From: 20CM-2-55-15 sp963738025
GTDB taxonomy: Bacteria; Acidobacteriota; Terriglobia; 20CM-2-55-15
Length of the DNA stretch: 64,000 nt
Direction of reading: 5' to 3'
Assembly (NCBI GenBank): GCA_963738025.1
Contig: CAVTWA010000017.1
Coordinates: 61,321-125,320 of the forward strand
Of the stretch, positions 1 to 9,379 are shown piece by piece. The notes under the pieces were generated by a model. It made no database searches and was not told where the DNA came from. It saw only the letters and a program-made list of their open reading frames with translations. Numbering within the stretch: the first letter of the stretch is position 1; each line of letters begins with the position of its first letter. A program made the translations under genes and the position numbers.

Positions 1-575
1 AAGCGCATTCGGGCAGGCACGCGCATTGAAATGACCACCGCCGCGGCGGCATCCCCCATGAGGACGGCATTAGTGCGATCCGAATAGTCTACAGTGCTGG
101 TGAGGCTTTCCGGATTGACAAGAAGAATGAAGTCCGGCAGGGATTCTGCCTTCATCATGCTCAACGTCGCAAGCTGAACAATAAAACTGCTGCACGCGGA
201 TTGATATCGAAGGCTGTGCTTCGATCCCCAGTTGCATCGCGATGGGACACGCCTCGGCTGGAGATACGACTTGAGGTGCACTGCTCCCGGAAATGACCAT
301 GCCAATGTCGCTTGGCTCCAGCCGGCGCGATGCAACGCGAGTCGCGCCGCCAGCGTGGCCATATCGGCATTCGAATAGAGTGCCGCGTCCCTCGCCGCTC
401 GCGAATCGCTATTCCGCTCGGTTCGGATATAGTCCAGCGGCAAAACCGTACGCCTTTGGTGAATTCCGACCCGCTGCAAAATCCAGGCGGAGTCTACGCC
501 GATATCGAGACCCTCGAGGAAGGCATTGTCGACAATGTTTTCAGGATGGAAGTGGCCTGCGCCGTGTATGTACAA
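1..575 (-). pseudogene. 3-oxoacyl-ACP synthase III (KAS III/FabH-like), partial and frameshifted
   Basis: A KAS III-type condensing enzyme can be read on the minus strand, from a probable TTG at 575 (LYIHGAGHFHPEN) to the left edge, where it is cut off. Conserved pieces appear in order: RVGIHQRRTVLPLDYIRTER, LEPSDIGMVISGSS, FDIN-x-ACSSF with the active-site Cys, and DRTNAVLMGDAAAAVVIS. They lie in successive reading frames, so three single bases appear to be missing, near 320, 222 and 198. The family condenses an acyl-CoA with malonyl-ACP in fatty acid or polyketide synthesis. Either the gene is decaying or the sequence has errors. The family call is confident; the start codon is not. Confidence 0.75.
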
Positions 576-713
576 GGTTGAGAAGTCTCGGTACCGTAAG
601 TCAAATCGCAACCAATTGGGCCGTCAGGCTACACCAAAGACGCCGCTGGAACAACAATCGTTAATCATCCGTTAAGAACCAGTTTCATCTCTGCCGAAGC
701 GGACTCTGCTAAT

Positions 714-2324
714 ATGCGGGCCATGACAAACCGAACCATTTTCAGGACAATCGCCGCCGTCGCTCTGATGATTGCTGCTTCATCAATCGCGGCGCGCGCG
801 CAGGCTTTCGCCGATCTGAAGAGTGCTCTGGTTGATTATTCAAAGGCCGACGTCCAGCCCCGGAAAGATTGCGAGGCGCTGAGCGCATTCAAAGCGAAGG
901 ACATTGCGAAGATCACGGCAACAATGATTCCGGCCGATGGTACGGTCCCGGCACATTGCCGGGTCACGGGACTGCTGGCTCCGGAGATTGCGTTTGAAGT
1001 GAGTCTGCCGGCAAAGTGGAACAGCCGTTTCTACATGATTGGAAATGGCGGCCATGCTGGCGAAGCCCTCAACGACGCGGGCCGCGTGGCGCAGCGTAAC
1101 GAGGCGCTGAAGTTCGGATTCGCGTTTGCGCAAACAAACACGGGACATGACGCAGCCAGGGAACCGGGCGGCACCTTCGTGATGAGCAATCCCCAGAAAG
1201 CGACCGACTACGCCTATCGCGCGGTACACCTCACGGCGACAACGGCGAAGGACATCACCAGAGATTATTACGGCAAGTCCGTGTCCCGCGCCTATTGGAA
1301 CTCCTGTTCCAACGGCGGACGGCAAGGCTTGATTGAAGCGCAACGCTTCCCGGAAGACTTCGACGGCATTGTGGCCAACGCTCCATGGCTTGACCAGACG
1401 GGCTTCACAATCGGCGCCATGTGGAATCAGAAAGCGCTTAGCACCGCTCCGCTTACTCCAGCCAAACTGGCGCTGGTGGCGGAGAAGGTGATGGCGAAGT
1501 GCGATGCAATCGATGGCCTGAAGGACGGCCTGATCGACGATCCCCGCAAGTGCAACTTCGATCCGGTCCGCGATGTGCCTGCCTGCTCCGGCGGGACGGA
1601 CAAGGCGGATTGCCTGACGAGCGCCCAGGCAGCGGCGGTAGCAAAGGTTTACAGCGGTCCGTTGAGCAATGGTAAACCCTTCTTCCCGGGTTACATGCCA
1701 GGCAGTGAAGCCGTCACGACGGGGCTGTTCGGCGGCGGTACGGGCAGCGGCTGGTTGAACGTCATCGTCGCACCCCAACCCGATGGCAAACCCGCGGACT
1801 TCAACCTCGCCGAAAACACCATGCGGTACCTCGTACACACACCGCCGAAGCCAGACTATGACTACAAGACCTTCAACTTCGACCGCGACATCCACTTGCT
1901 GGATAACTGGGGCAAGCAAGCCGATGCGAAAAACCCGGATCTCTCGAAGTTCAAAAATCGTGGCGGCAAGCTGGTCATGACCTACGGATGGGCAGACCCG
2001 ATTCTGCAGCCCATGGTGGGCGTTAACTACTATGAACAGTCCGTCGCGAAAAACGGGTCTGATACGGCCGCATTCTTCCGGCTGTTCATGGTCCCGGGTA
2101 TGGCGCACTGCGGAGGCGGCATAGGGCCCGACCGGTACGACGCCATGACGGCGGTGATTAATTGGGTGGAAAAAGGCACGGCGCCGTCCTCGATGGCAGC
2201 CAGTCGCGTGGTGAGCGACCAGGTCGTTCGCACACGCCCGCTGTGCCCCTATCCTCAGGTTGCCCGCTACTCGGGCCAGGGCAGCATCGACGATGCGGCG
2301 AACTTCCGCTGCGTCGCTCCTTAG
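714..2324 (+). CDS. Tannase/feruloyl esterase family secreted hydrolase
   Basis: Secreted esterase of the tannase/feruloyl esterase family (PF07519), expected to cleave gallate or hydroxycinnamate esters of plant material. An N-terminal signal peptide (hydrophobic stretch ending AARAQA) points to the periplasm or exterior. The nucleophile motif CSNGGRQG lies near residue 197 and the C-terminal His motif PGMAHCGGG near residue 460. The 536 aa length is normal for the family. The start could be ATG 714 or ATG 723; no strong ribosome binding site decides it. The gene stands alone, followed by a palindromic repeat and a convergent gene. The substrate cannot be read from sequence. Confidence 0.9.
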   Translation: MRAMTNRTIFRTIAAVALMIAASSIAARAQAFADLKSALVDYSKADVQPRKDCEALSAFKAKDIAKITATMIPADGTVPAHCRVTGLLAPEIAFEVSLPAKWNSRFYMIGNGGHAGEALNDAGRVAQRNEALKFGFAFAQTNTGHDAAREPGGTFVMSNPQKATDYAYRAVHLTATTAKDITRDYYGKSVSRAYWNSCSNGGRQGLIEAQRFPEDFDGIVANAPWLDQTGFTIGAMWNQKALSTAPLTPAKLALVAEKVMAKCDAIDGLKDGLIDDPRKCNFDPVRDVPACSGGTDKADCLTSAQAAAVAKVYSGPLSNGKPFFPGYMPGSEAVTTGLFGGGTGSGWLNVIVAPQPDGKPADFNLAENTMRYLVHTPPKPDYDYKTFNFDRDIHLLDNWGKQADAKNPDLSKFKNRGGKLVMTYGWADPILQPMVGVNYYEQSVAKNGSDTAAFFRLFMVPGMAHCGGGIGPDRYDAMTAVINWVEKGTAPSSMAASRVVSDQVVRTRPLCPYPQVARYSGQGSIDDAANFRCVAP

Positions 2325-2331
2325 CCTGTTT

Positions 2332-2401
2332 CAGGCGCGGTCTGTGACCGCGCATTTCTTTGATTCCCTGAAAAGAGTGCGGTCATAGACCGCGCCTGCA
2401 G
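2332..2401. repeat. Dispersed palindromic repeat, GCGCGGTC family (R1)
   Basis: Two copies of a short palindrome built on GCGCGGTC...GACCGCGC, separated by about 30 bases, lie between the convergent tannase and hydrolase genes. The same core recurs near 3823, 10695, 20075, 31305, 41592 and 46785. As RNA it would fold into a strong hairpin on either strand, so it could act as a bidirectional terminator. Confidence 0.75.
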
Positions 2402-2411
2402 TAATCCGCTG

Positions 2412-3800
2412 CTAGGTTGTCACGAACAGGGCGGCGAAAACCCACGCTTGCAGAATGGACGTGAAGACGGCCGTGGCCAGGGGATCTTTCGTGCGGCGAT
2501 ACACCAGACCGCCCAGGAACCACAGCACAATCCAGAAGATCACCAGAATGTGAACGATCAGGAGCAGAAACGAGGCTTCGCGGTTCCACAGCAAGGTCGC
2601 TGAAACAATCATCGACCATAAAAGCAGACGCGTGAGAATCAGGCCAAACAGGCCCTTCCATCTTGGCGCTATAGGACGAATGAGGACCTCATCGGCAAGA
2701 CAGAGAGGCAGACCAAGGATAAAGATTGCTGGAAACCGCCACCACCTGCCATCAGGTAACGTCATCTGCGCGAATTCGGACAATACGAGAAATCCCGGGA
2801 TTGCGATGACATAGACGGCGGCCGCAGCCCCGATCAAGAGCGAATTTCTAAGGATGCGAATCCGAGTCCGGCCGAGCGAAAGGATGGCGCCGGTCACAAA
2901 TAGAAATCCCATCAGATAATCGGTCGCGAACAAGTGAAGCCAGCGGGCGACAGGAAAGAATGCGAGGACTGCCGCCGCTGCGCCAGCTGCTCCTGCATAA
3001 GAGACGGTGAGCAAGTTCGTAAAAGGTACAGAAGCAATGCTGGGCGTGATCTTGTGAGCGCCATTCAACAGCGCAATTCCCAGTGCCATGCTCGAGACCA
3101 GCATGAGCAGCAAAAGTACAAGCCGCGTCGACAGCCGTATCCGTGCAGCATCTCCGCCCAACCACTCCGCCACCATACGAATGACACGCGGTTTCATGAG
3201 GGCTCCGGAATGCCCCGTCCATGCCAGTTCGTGAAACTCCACCACTCCGCCCTCCCCGGCAGCTTCCACCTGACTGGAAAACGCGCGGATTCGTCCCAGA
3301 TCAAACTGTCCTTCAAACAGCAACGTTCGGGCGGCCATGATGGTCTGAACGGGTGTCGGAGCCGGCGATAATAACACCATGTTTCCGACAGGGCGGGTAC
3401 TTGCAACATCCAGAAGCAACGCTCCACCGAGGGAATGTCCCACAACGTTCGTATCGGGACCGAGCGTGTCCAGCGCGCGCGCCACAGCTTCTCCGGCGAG
3501 CACGCCATTGAATGCCACGTTTGAGCTGCCATGCCCTGGCAGGTCGATCGAAAAAACTTCGAAGCCCGCATCTGCCAGAGCAAAAGACAGCATATTCATC
3601 ATGCTTTTGCTGGCATTGAGACCGTGAACGACGAGGATACGGCCGCGCGTATTACCGTTGGAATAGCGGAAATAAGGTGTACGCGGTTCAAAGGCGAAGG
3701 CCCCGGCCTCCCGGGTTCCCGGCAGGCGGGAATATGCCACGGCGGTCACGGCGAAGATCAGTAAACAGCCGAGAACGACTTTGATCTGTGCAGCAGTCAT
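2412..3800 (-). CDS. Alpha/beta hydrolase fused to a polytopic membrane domain
   Basis: The N-terminus has one membrane segment (residues about 5-23). An alpha/beta hydrolase domain follows, with VVHGLNASKSMMNML, SIDLPGHGSS and the nucleophile elbow GHSLGG, to about residue 215. From about residue 225 to the end the protein is very hydrophobic, with roughly seven or eight membrane segments (VLLLLMLVSSMALGIALL, FLLLIVHILVIFWIVLWFLG). It is probably an inner-membrane lipase or esterase; the substrate is unknown. The fusion of a soluble hydrolase to a multi-pass domain is unusual. The start is ATG 3800, without a clear ribosome binding site. Confidence 0.75.
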   Translation of the reverse strand: MTAAQIKVVLGCLLIFAVTAVAYSRLPGTREAGAFAFEPRTPYFRYSNGNTRGRILVVHGLNASKSMMNMLSFALADAGFEVFSIDLPGHGSSNVAFNGVLAGEAVARALDTLGPDTNVVGHSLGGALLLDVASTRPVGNMVLLSPAPTPVQTIMAARTLLFEGQFDLGRIRAFSSQVEAAGEGGVVEFHELAWTGHSGALMKPRVIRMVAEWLGGDAARIRLSTRLVLLLLMLVSSMALGIALLNGAHKITPSIASVPFTNLLTVSYAGAAGAAAAVLAFFPVARWLHLFATDYLMGFLFVTGAILSLGRTRIRILRNSLLIGAAAAVYVIAIPGFLVLSEFAQMTLPDGRWWRFPAIFILGLPLCLADEVLIRPIAPRWKGLFGLILTRLLLWSMIVSATLLWNREASFLLLIVHILVIFWIVLWFLGGLVYRRTKDPLATAVFTSILQAWVFAALFVTT

Positions 3801-4433
3801 ATCAGTGGCACAGGGCTTGATGCAGGCGCGGTCTATGCCCGCTCGGTTTACGTAGAATCAACGAAATAGGCGCGGTCACAGACTGCGCGTAGAAACCAAC
3901 GATAAATTTTCGTAATGCCGCACCTTTACAATGTAAAGCCCTTCGGCTACCTCGCTCTTGGATTTTTTGGGTTACCAAGATGAAGACCCGCCTCAAAACC
4001 GGCCAATGAGGGCCACAGTTATCTCTGGACAGGAGACATTGACACGTCGGGGACCATTTCACACACGCCTTTACCGTGGCGAAGACGGATCCATTGGCGC
4101 GGCGCTATGGCTCCTTTCGCCGCTCTCGGCTACAAAACTACTGGACAGTTTTAATTGCATTCCCTAAACTGCTGCGAGGCCGCCAAAACCTATGACCGGC
4201 CCCATTTCATTTACGAGGAGAATTCCGGTGAGAAACAACATGACATCAATACCCACGATGTTCGGTTGCAGCGTAGTACCGGGATTTGGCGCCTCGTGTC
4301 TACCTGTTCCGCTTAAACATTAGGTCCGCAGGGCCTTTCTTAGTTTTTCGCGGAAATTCCAGAAACTAACCTTTGTGGGTTTTCTGCGTGTTCGGACGCA
4401 GGTTCCCCACCCTATTTCATTCGAGAAACAGTC
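3801..4433. other. Intergenic region with R1 repeat and no recognised gene
   Basis: Positions 3823-3892 hold a diverged R1 repeat pair (CAGGCGCGGTCTATG ... TAGGCGCGGTCACAGACTGCGCG). The rest shows no convincing coding potential except the short ORF at 4228. The last 100 bases before 4434 presumably carry the promoter of the ABC exporter; I see no clear -35/-10 pair. Confidence 0.6.
4228..4323 (+). CDS. Possible 31-residue small ORF upstream of the ABC exporter
   Basis: A GTG at 4228 sits 7 bases after GAGGAG, a good ribosome binding site, and opens a 31-codon frame (starts MRNNMTSIPTMFG, ends LPVPLKH). It has no recognisable domain and ends 110 bases before the ABC exporter. It could be a leader peptide or chance; only the ribosome binding site supports it. 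Confidence 0.2.
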   Translation: MRNNMTSIPTMFGCSVVPGFGASCLPVPLKH

Positions 4434-6317
4434 ATGAGCGATATCGATTTAGATCGCAGTGTTGCAACCAATTGGCGGGAATACAAACAAGAATTCCGGC
4501 AGATGAAGGACATGGTGGTGTGGGTCTGGGCGGAGCTGGTGAGCCTTGAAGGCAAGGCCTTCATGACACGGATGATCGGATGGATGTCCGCTTCCTGCCT
4601 CCTGACGGTCGTCTTGCCGCTGATGTTCGGTTACATCACGGATCTGCTGGATCCGCAGCATACGCGCACCACTTTCCTGGCGTTGATGCTGGCGTTATAT
4701 GGGCTGCTCATGATCACGCGGCAGGCGATCCGTTATCACCAGGGCATTATGCGTGAATATCTGCTCGGGGCAAACATGCGCCAGCTCGATGTCCGGACGA
4801 CCGAGATGTTTCTCGACAAATCGCTGGGCATGCATATCAGCGAGAACAATCATCTGAACGAAGCCAATGTGAAGAAGGGCCACGAGCGCGTACTCGGACT
4901 GGAAGGAATGCTTCTGTTCGAGGGCATCGAGGCGATTCTCAATATCGCGCTGCCATTCATTTCGCTGTGGATCTTTACGTTCAGCAGTGGACGATGGGCC
5001 GTAGGCGCAATCATCGTGCTGATTCTTGCAAGTCATCTGGCGTGGACCTTGTTTTTGAATCAGCAGGTGCTACGGGTATGCCTGCCGATCGACCGTATGT
5101 GGCGTTTCCTGAATCGCTACCGGGTTGAGCGGTGGCAGCGTGTGGAGCGCGTGAAAACGAACGCCAAAGAAGAAATCGAAAGGCGGGAAATCGAACGTCT
5201 GTTCGATGAGGCGATCGGCCCCGACCGGCGATTCTGGTTCTGGTTCATTAAACAGGCGACGTACCGGAATACGCTGGCCGATGCGCTGCTGTTCGTCATG
5301 ATCGTTTACTGCGTCCGCGCCGTGTGGGTCGGTGAAATGGCGCGCGGATCACTGTGGTTCCTGACGGCCTGGGGCAGTCAGTTCTCAACAACGCTGTGGC
5401 ATATCGGTCATATCGAGCATCAATTCAACTTCTTTACGCCGTCCATCATGAGCATGAAGCAAGCGTTGACGATGCCGACCGGTATTCGCTCCGTCGAAGT
5501 GCCGGAAAGAGTCACACCGGCCCAACCTTTTCACATTCAGTTTGAAGGCGTGGGGTATCACTATGAGCAGCAGGCCGATGATCAAGACGCCAGGGACGCC
5601 GTCCCGACGCTGGAGAATGTGTCGTTTTGTATCCAGCCGGGAGAGAAGGTCGCGTTGATCGGGCCGAGCGGCGCAGGCAAAAGCACGATCATGAAACTGC
5701 TGCTGCGGTACATGGATCCGACGGAAGGCCGAATCCTGATTGATGGTGTGGATTTGCGGAACCTGGATCTCCGAACGTGGCTGACGCAGATCGGCTATGT
5801 CGCGCAGCAGTTCGAAGTATTCAACGGGACAATCCGGTACAACCTGACTTACGGTCTGTCCGAAGAACGCAAGAAAACCATAACCGATCACGACATCTGG
5901 GCAATCATGCGAACGCTGCAGATCGACTTCGGCGATCGCCTCAACGAAGGTCTCGATACCCGGATCGGCTACAACGGAATCAAGCTTTCTGGCGGACAGA
6001 ATCAAAGGCTGATGATCGGCGCCGCGGCCTTGAAACAGCCACGGTTCATGATTATCGATGAAGCGACGAGTTCGCTCGACGCAACAACAGAACGGCTCGT
6101 TCAGGATGGATTGGAGAAGGTGCTCGACGATTGCGGTGCTCTCATCGTGACGCATCGTTTGAATACGGTCCGGCGCATATGCGACCGCTTCATCCTGATT
6201 GACCGTATCGAGGGATGTGGCGGCACGATTCAAGCGGTGGCGAATTCTTTTGAAGAACTGGCAAGTGTTTCGAGCACGTTCCGCACGCTGGCCCGAGATC
6301 AAGGGATTGAAGTGTAG
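4434..6317 (+). CDS. ABC transporter, fused permease and ATPase (exporter type)
   Basis: A type IV ABC half-exporter of 627 aa. The N-terminal half carries membrane segments (about residues 45-75, 80-95, 160-205, 285-305). The C-terminal half is the ATPase, with Walker A GPSGAGKS near residue 408, signature LSGGQNQRL near 518 and Walker B FMIIDEATSSLD near 540, then the switch His (VTHRL). It should work as a homodimer or with another half-transporter in the inner membrane and expel lipids, peptides or drugs; the substrate is not evident. It is monocistronic, with a convergent methyltransferase downstream beyond a repeat. Start is ATG 4434, behind a weak GAGAAA. Confidence 0.88.
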   Translation: MSDIDLDRSVATNWREYKQEFRQMKDMVVWVWAELVSLEGKAFMTRMIGWMSASCLLTVVLPLMFGYITDLLDPQHTRTTFLALMLALYGLLMITRQAIRYHQGIMREYLLGANMRQLDVRTTEMFLDKSLGMHISENNHLNEANVKKGHERVLGLEGMLLFEGIEAILNIALPFISLWIFTFSSGRWAVGAIIVLILASHLAWTLFLNQQVLRVCLPIDRMWRFLNRYRVERWQRVERVKTNAKEEIERREIERLFDEAIGPDRRFWFWFIKQATYRNTLADALLFVMIVYCVRAVWVGEMARGSLWFLTAWGSQFSTTLWHIGHIEHQFNFFTPSIMSMKQALTMPTGIRSVEVPERVTPAQPFHIQFEGVGYHYEQQADDQDARDAVPTLENVSFCIQPGEKVALIGPSGAGKSTIMKLLLRYMDPTEGRILIDGVDLRNLDLRTWLTQIGYVAQQFEVFNGTIRYNLTYGLSEERKKTITDHDIWAIMRTLQIDFGDRLNEGLDTRIGYNGIKLSGGQNQRLMIGAAALKQPRFMIIDEATSSLDATTERLVQDGLEKVLDDCGALIVTHRLNTVRRICDRFILIDRIEGCGGTIQAVANSFEELASVSSTFRTLARDQGIEV

Positions 6318-6355
6318 GTTGGGGATATGTCGGATCATAGGCGGCCGTAGACCAG

Positions 6356-6430
6356 AGCAGAAGTCGGCCCGCCTAAGTTTGGCGGGGACTGGTCCACACC
6401 GTTTACACCCAAACCAGGTTCACTGGCTTT
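6356..6430. repeat. Dispersed repeat R2 (GTCCCCGCCTAAGT...AGGCGGGGAC)
   Basis: First copy of a second repeat family. It has a hairpin (GCCCGCCTAAGTTTGGCGGG) followed by GGTCCACACCGTTTACACCC and AAACCAGGTT. Further copies lie near 10748, 31111, 41304 (inverted) and 46657. This copy is diverged in the left arm. It sits between the convergent ABC exporter and methyltransferase genes. Confidence 0.75.
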
Positions 6431-6453
6431 ACAAGACGCCACTCTTCAGCTCC

Positions 6454-7089
6454 TCACCGGCGGCGGGTGATTTCGATGCCGTGGCCGGCCGGCAGCAATA
6501 TGGAGTCGAAACCGGGCTGATTGCGGATATGTGCGCGATATGCGGCGGCGGTTGCCTGATTATCCGGCGGAAAGATCATGTTGTCGGCGACAATGAGTGC
6601 ATCACGCGACGCTTTGCGGACAACCCGGTCAAAGCACGGGATATACAGGTCTTTCCAAAGGTCGATCAGTACAAAATCGACAGTCTCGGTCATGCGGTCA
6701 ATCAACTCGAGCGCGTCGCCGCAACGGAATTCCACAAACTTCACAAGTCCGGCACGTTCCAGCATGCGGCGCGCGTATGCTTGCTTCTCGCCGTTAACAT
6801 CAAGGGTGATCACCTTTCCGTCCGTGGCGCGGGCGGCATCCGCGAGCCATATGCTGGAGTAGCCGTACGACGTGCCGACTTCGAGGATCGTCTTGGCCTT
6901 CGCTTCCCGAACCAGGATATTCAACAGAGAGCCAACCGCTTCACCCACCTCCAGCAGGAACTCATCGCGCCGACGCAGCCATTCCTCGCGCGAAAGCCGG
7001 CCTCTCAGCGTATCTTCGGCTTCCATCCGGCGCCGGTATTCGGACAACACTTCCATGACTGCGGGGTCCTGCATCACATTTTGCTCCAT
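6454..7089 (-). CDS. SAM-dependent O-methyltransferase (class I)
   Basis: A 211 aa class I methyltransferase resembling the catechol/caffeoyl-CoA O-methyltransferase family. The SAM-binding motif I is ILEVGTSYGYSSIWLA (about residues 66-81), followed by VITLDVNGEKQAYARRML and the motif DFVLIDLWKDLY. A strong ribosome binding site (GAGGAGG, 7 bases before ATG 7089) fixes the start. It lies 33 bases downstream of the MerR/B12 regulator on the same strand and is probably co-transcribed with it, so its expression may be light- or cobalamin-dependent. The methyl acceptor is unknown. Confidence 0.85.
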   Translation of the reverse strand: MEQNVMQDPAVMEVLSEYRRRMEAEDTLRGRLSREEWLRRRDEFLLEVGEAVGSLLNILVREAKAKTILEVGTSYGYSSIWLADAARATDGKVITLDVNGEKQAYARRMLERAGLVKFVEFRCGDALELIDRMTETVDFVLIDLWKDLYIPCFDRVVRKASRDALIVADNMIFPPDNQATAAAYRAHIRNQPGFDSILLPAGHGIEITRRR

Positions 7090-7122
7090 ACTTCCTCCTC
7101 GACGTTTTCGACCGACTGAGTA

Positions 7123-8028
7123 TTAGATTTTGCCGCCCACGCGTCGAATCTCCAGCTCAAGATCTGCGAAATTCCGCAGGATCCGGACACCCTTTATCGA
7201 GATATCCGTATTCGGAGGATTCACGCCCACCCATATTTCAACGTTCGTTGCGACACTTGCGCGTAGAGTCCGCAGCTGTTCTTCTCGCAACATGCGGTCT
7301 TGAAGATTCGTTATCGAAATCAGCACGACGTCGGCACGGCTCCGTTTCGCCGCATAGGCGATTTCCTTTGCCGGCAGATTCGCGCCGAGATGAGTGACGC
7401 CGAGCCCTGCGCCCGTGGAAAGCATCGCGGCCGCAAGAATTCCGAACTCATGCAGATCGTCACTGAGCGTCGCGGTCATTATCCTGGCCGGCGGCTGAAA
7501 TGACGCATAAATCCGGATCATTGCGCCGAGCAGGTTGGTCAGCAACTGCGAGACGATGTGTTCCTGAGCAATCCGTATAGTCTGTTCGTGCCACCGGTCA
7601 CCGACGATACGCATTAACGGCAGCGCGATTGTATGAATCAGATCGCGCGGCGACATCAAGGAAGCGAGACGCGCCAATTCCCTGTTCGCAGTGGCGTAAT
7701 CGTAGCTATCGACGGCCTGAAGTATAGTTTCGGTCGGCCGCTCGTCCAGAGATATACGCCTGCCGGCCGCTTTCCTGCGGCTGAGAGCGATGAGATCCTT
7801 GTTGGGTAGTCCTGCAACCTGACCGATCGAATGCCCCTGCTCCAGAGCTTCGCGCAACAGAGATAAGCGTTCCACATCCGCGTCACTGTATAACCGGACA
7901 CCTTTGTCCCGTGCGGGCTGAACAACTCCGTATCGCTTCTCCCATGCGCGAAGCGTGTCGATACTCAGGCGCGTCAGTCGCGCGGCGGATCGGATGGGAT
8001 ATAGGTGCTTATCGCGTTTTGGATCCAT
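7123..8028 (-). CDS. MerR-family regulator with B12-binding photoreceptor domain (CarH/LitR-like)
   Basis: The N-terminus (residues about 9-77) is a MerR helix-turn-helix (IDTLRAWEKRYG). The C-terminal part has the helical and Rossmann domains of cobalamin-binding regulators. The CarH-type signature is complete: W146 followed nine residues later by E156-H157, and D191-x-H193-xx-G196, where the His would be the lower cobalt ligand. Known CarH/LitR proteins bind adenosylcobalamin, repress in the dark and release DNA in light. The divergent photolyase gene fits such a role. The regulator probably also controls its own gene and the methyltransferase after it. The start is ATG 8028. Confidence 0.87.
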   Translation of the reverse strand: MDPKRDKHLYPIRSAARLTRLSIDTLRAWEKRYGVVQPARDKGVRLYSDADVERLSLLREALEQGHSIGQVAGLPNKDLIALSRRKAAGRRISLDERPTETILQAVDSYDYATANRELARLASLMSPRDLIHTIALPLMRIVGDRWHEQTIRIAQEHIVSQLLTNLLGAMIRIYASFQPPARIMTATLSDDLHEFGILAAAMLSTGAGLGVTHLGANLPAKEIAYAAKRSRADVVLISITNLQDRMLREEQLRTLRASVATNVEIWVGVNPPNTDISIKGVRILRNFADLELEIRRVGGKI

Positions 8029-8041
8029 ACTTCACCGCCAA

Positions 8042-8058
8042 ATTATATGTCCTGGACA
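8042..8058 (-). promoter_or_regulatory. Candidate promoter and operator between the B12 regulator and photolyase
   Basis: On the minus strand TATAAT (8047-8042) is a consensus -10 placed 14 bases before the regulator start. Directly upstream of it lies a perfect palindrome, TGTCC-N-GGACA (8048-8058). An operator beside the -10 suits autorepression, and the site lies in the gap shared with the photolyase. No good -35 is visible. That this is the regulator's site is inference. Confidence 0.45.
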
Positions 8059-8099
8059 AGCCATTGACGGTGTCACGGGGCGTCTGCGAACCTGAGTAT

Positions 8100-9379
8100 A
8101 TGGATCGGGTCATTCGATGCACGACTCATGAAGTCAATGGTGGAGGGGAATACGTCCTCTATTGGATGACAGCCTATCGGCGTCGCTGCTTCAATTTCGC
8201 GCTGGAGCGTGCGGTCTTCTGGGCGGTTGAAATGCGCAAGCCTCTGCTGATTTTCGAGCCATTGGCGTGTCGCTACCCATGGGCAAGTACTCGCATTCAC
8301 ACCTTCGTCATGCAGGGGATGCGCGACAATTTGAAAGAATTCAAAGGCGCGCCGGTCACTTACGTTCCTTTCGTAGAAGGATCCCCCGGGAAAGGCCGCG
8401 AGTGGATGTCCAGAATAGGGCGTCGGGCTTGCGTCATCGTGACGGACGATTTTCCCGCCTTTGAGATTCCAAAGTGGATCGCCGCAGCGACAACACGTTT
8501 TCCCGTCCTGTTCGAAAAAGTCGATTCGAACGGCATTTTCCCGATGCGCGCAACAGATCGTGTGTTTGTCACAGCGCACAGTTTTCGAACTTTTCTTGCG
8601 AAGCAAGCGCCACCGGGCATGCCTCTTGCCGATCCGCTGGCGGGTGTGGATCTTCCACGCATGCGTTCGATTGAAATGCCTGCGGTAGAACTCACGTCCG
8701 TTCCGGCAATAGTCGATCGAACGGTGGAACCAGTCCAGTCGGTCCCGGCGGCGTTTCGGCCGCACGCGCGTGTCTTCGAGCATTCGTTTCGGGGAATGCA
8801 GCCTCGAGCGGCCTTTCACCTTACCTGCACTTCGGACATATTTCGTCCCACGAGGTGTATCAGCGGGTCACTGAAACACGCCGCCCGGAGAGCGAACGTT
8901 TCATAGACCAATTAGTGACATGGCGCGAGTTGGGATTCAATATGTGCGCGCTATCAGCCGGGTATGACCGATACGAGTCTCTCCCGCAATGGGCGCAGAC
9001 AACGCTGGCTAAACACTCGGCAGACCCAAGGCCGACCCTCTATTCTATAGAAGAATTCGAGACTGCAGCTACGCACGACGAGTTATGGAATACAGCACAG
9101 CAGGAACTGGTGAATAGCGGACGAATCGGCAATCGTCTTCGGATGTTATGGGGCAAAAAGATTCTTGAATGGTCACGCACGCCTCAGGAGGCGTTGAGGA
9201 TTATGATTCATCTCAACAATAAGTACGCTCTTGATGGGCGCGATCCCAACTCGTACAGCGGAATTTTCTGGATTCTCGGGCGTTATGACCGGCCGTGGGG
9301 ACCGGAGCGGCCGATCTTCGGGTTGGTTCGTTACATGAGTTCACAGAATACAGCGAGAAAGCTGAGGGCACATCCATGA
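8100..9379 (+). pseudogene. Class II CPD photolyase, broken by one frameshift
   Basis: Class II cyclobutane pyrimidine dimer photolyase, which repairs UV lesions with blue light and FAD. The first part, from ATG 8100 (alternative GTG 8070), has EYVLYWMTAYRRRCFNFALE, ACRYPWASTRIHTF and VIVTDDFPAFEIP. The frame breaks near 8750. The second part continues in another frame with NAASSGLSPYLHFGHIS, KILEWSRTPQEAL, DGRDPNSYSGIFWILGRYDR and RPIFGLVRYMSSQNTARKL. One base appears to be missing. All conserved blocks survive, so the break may be recent or a sequence error. It is divergent from the B12 light regulator and overlaps the next gene by ATGA. Confidence 0.85.

Noticed and set aside
840..2108. 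422-codon open frame on the minus strand
   Set aside because: Antisense shadow of the tannase gene; Arg/His-rich with no family match.
5385..6338. 317-codon open frame on the minus strand
   Set aside because: Antisense to the ATPase half of the ABC exporter.
6199..7119. 306-codon open frame on the plus strand
   Set aside because: Antisense to the O-methyltransferase and crossing a repeat; no domain.
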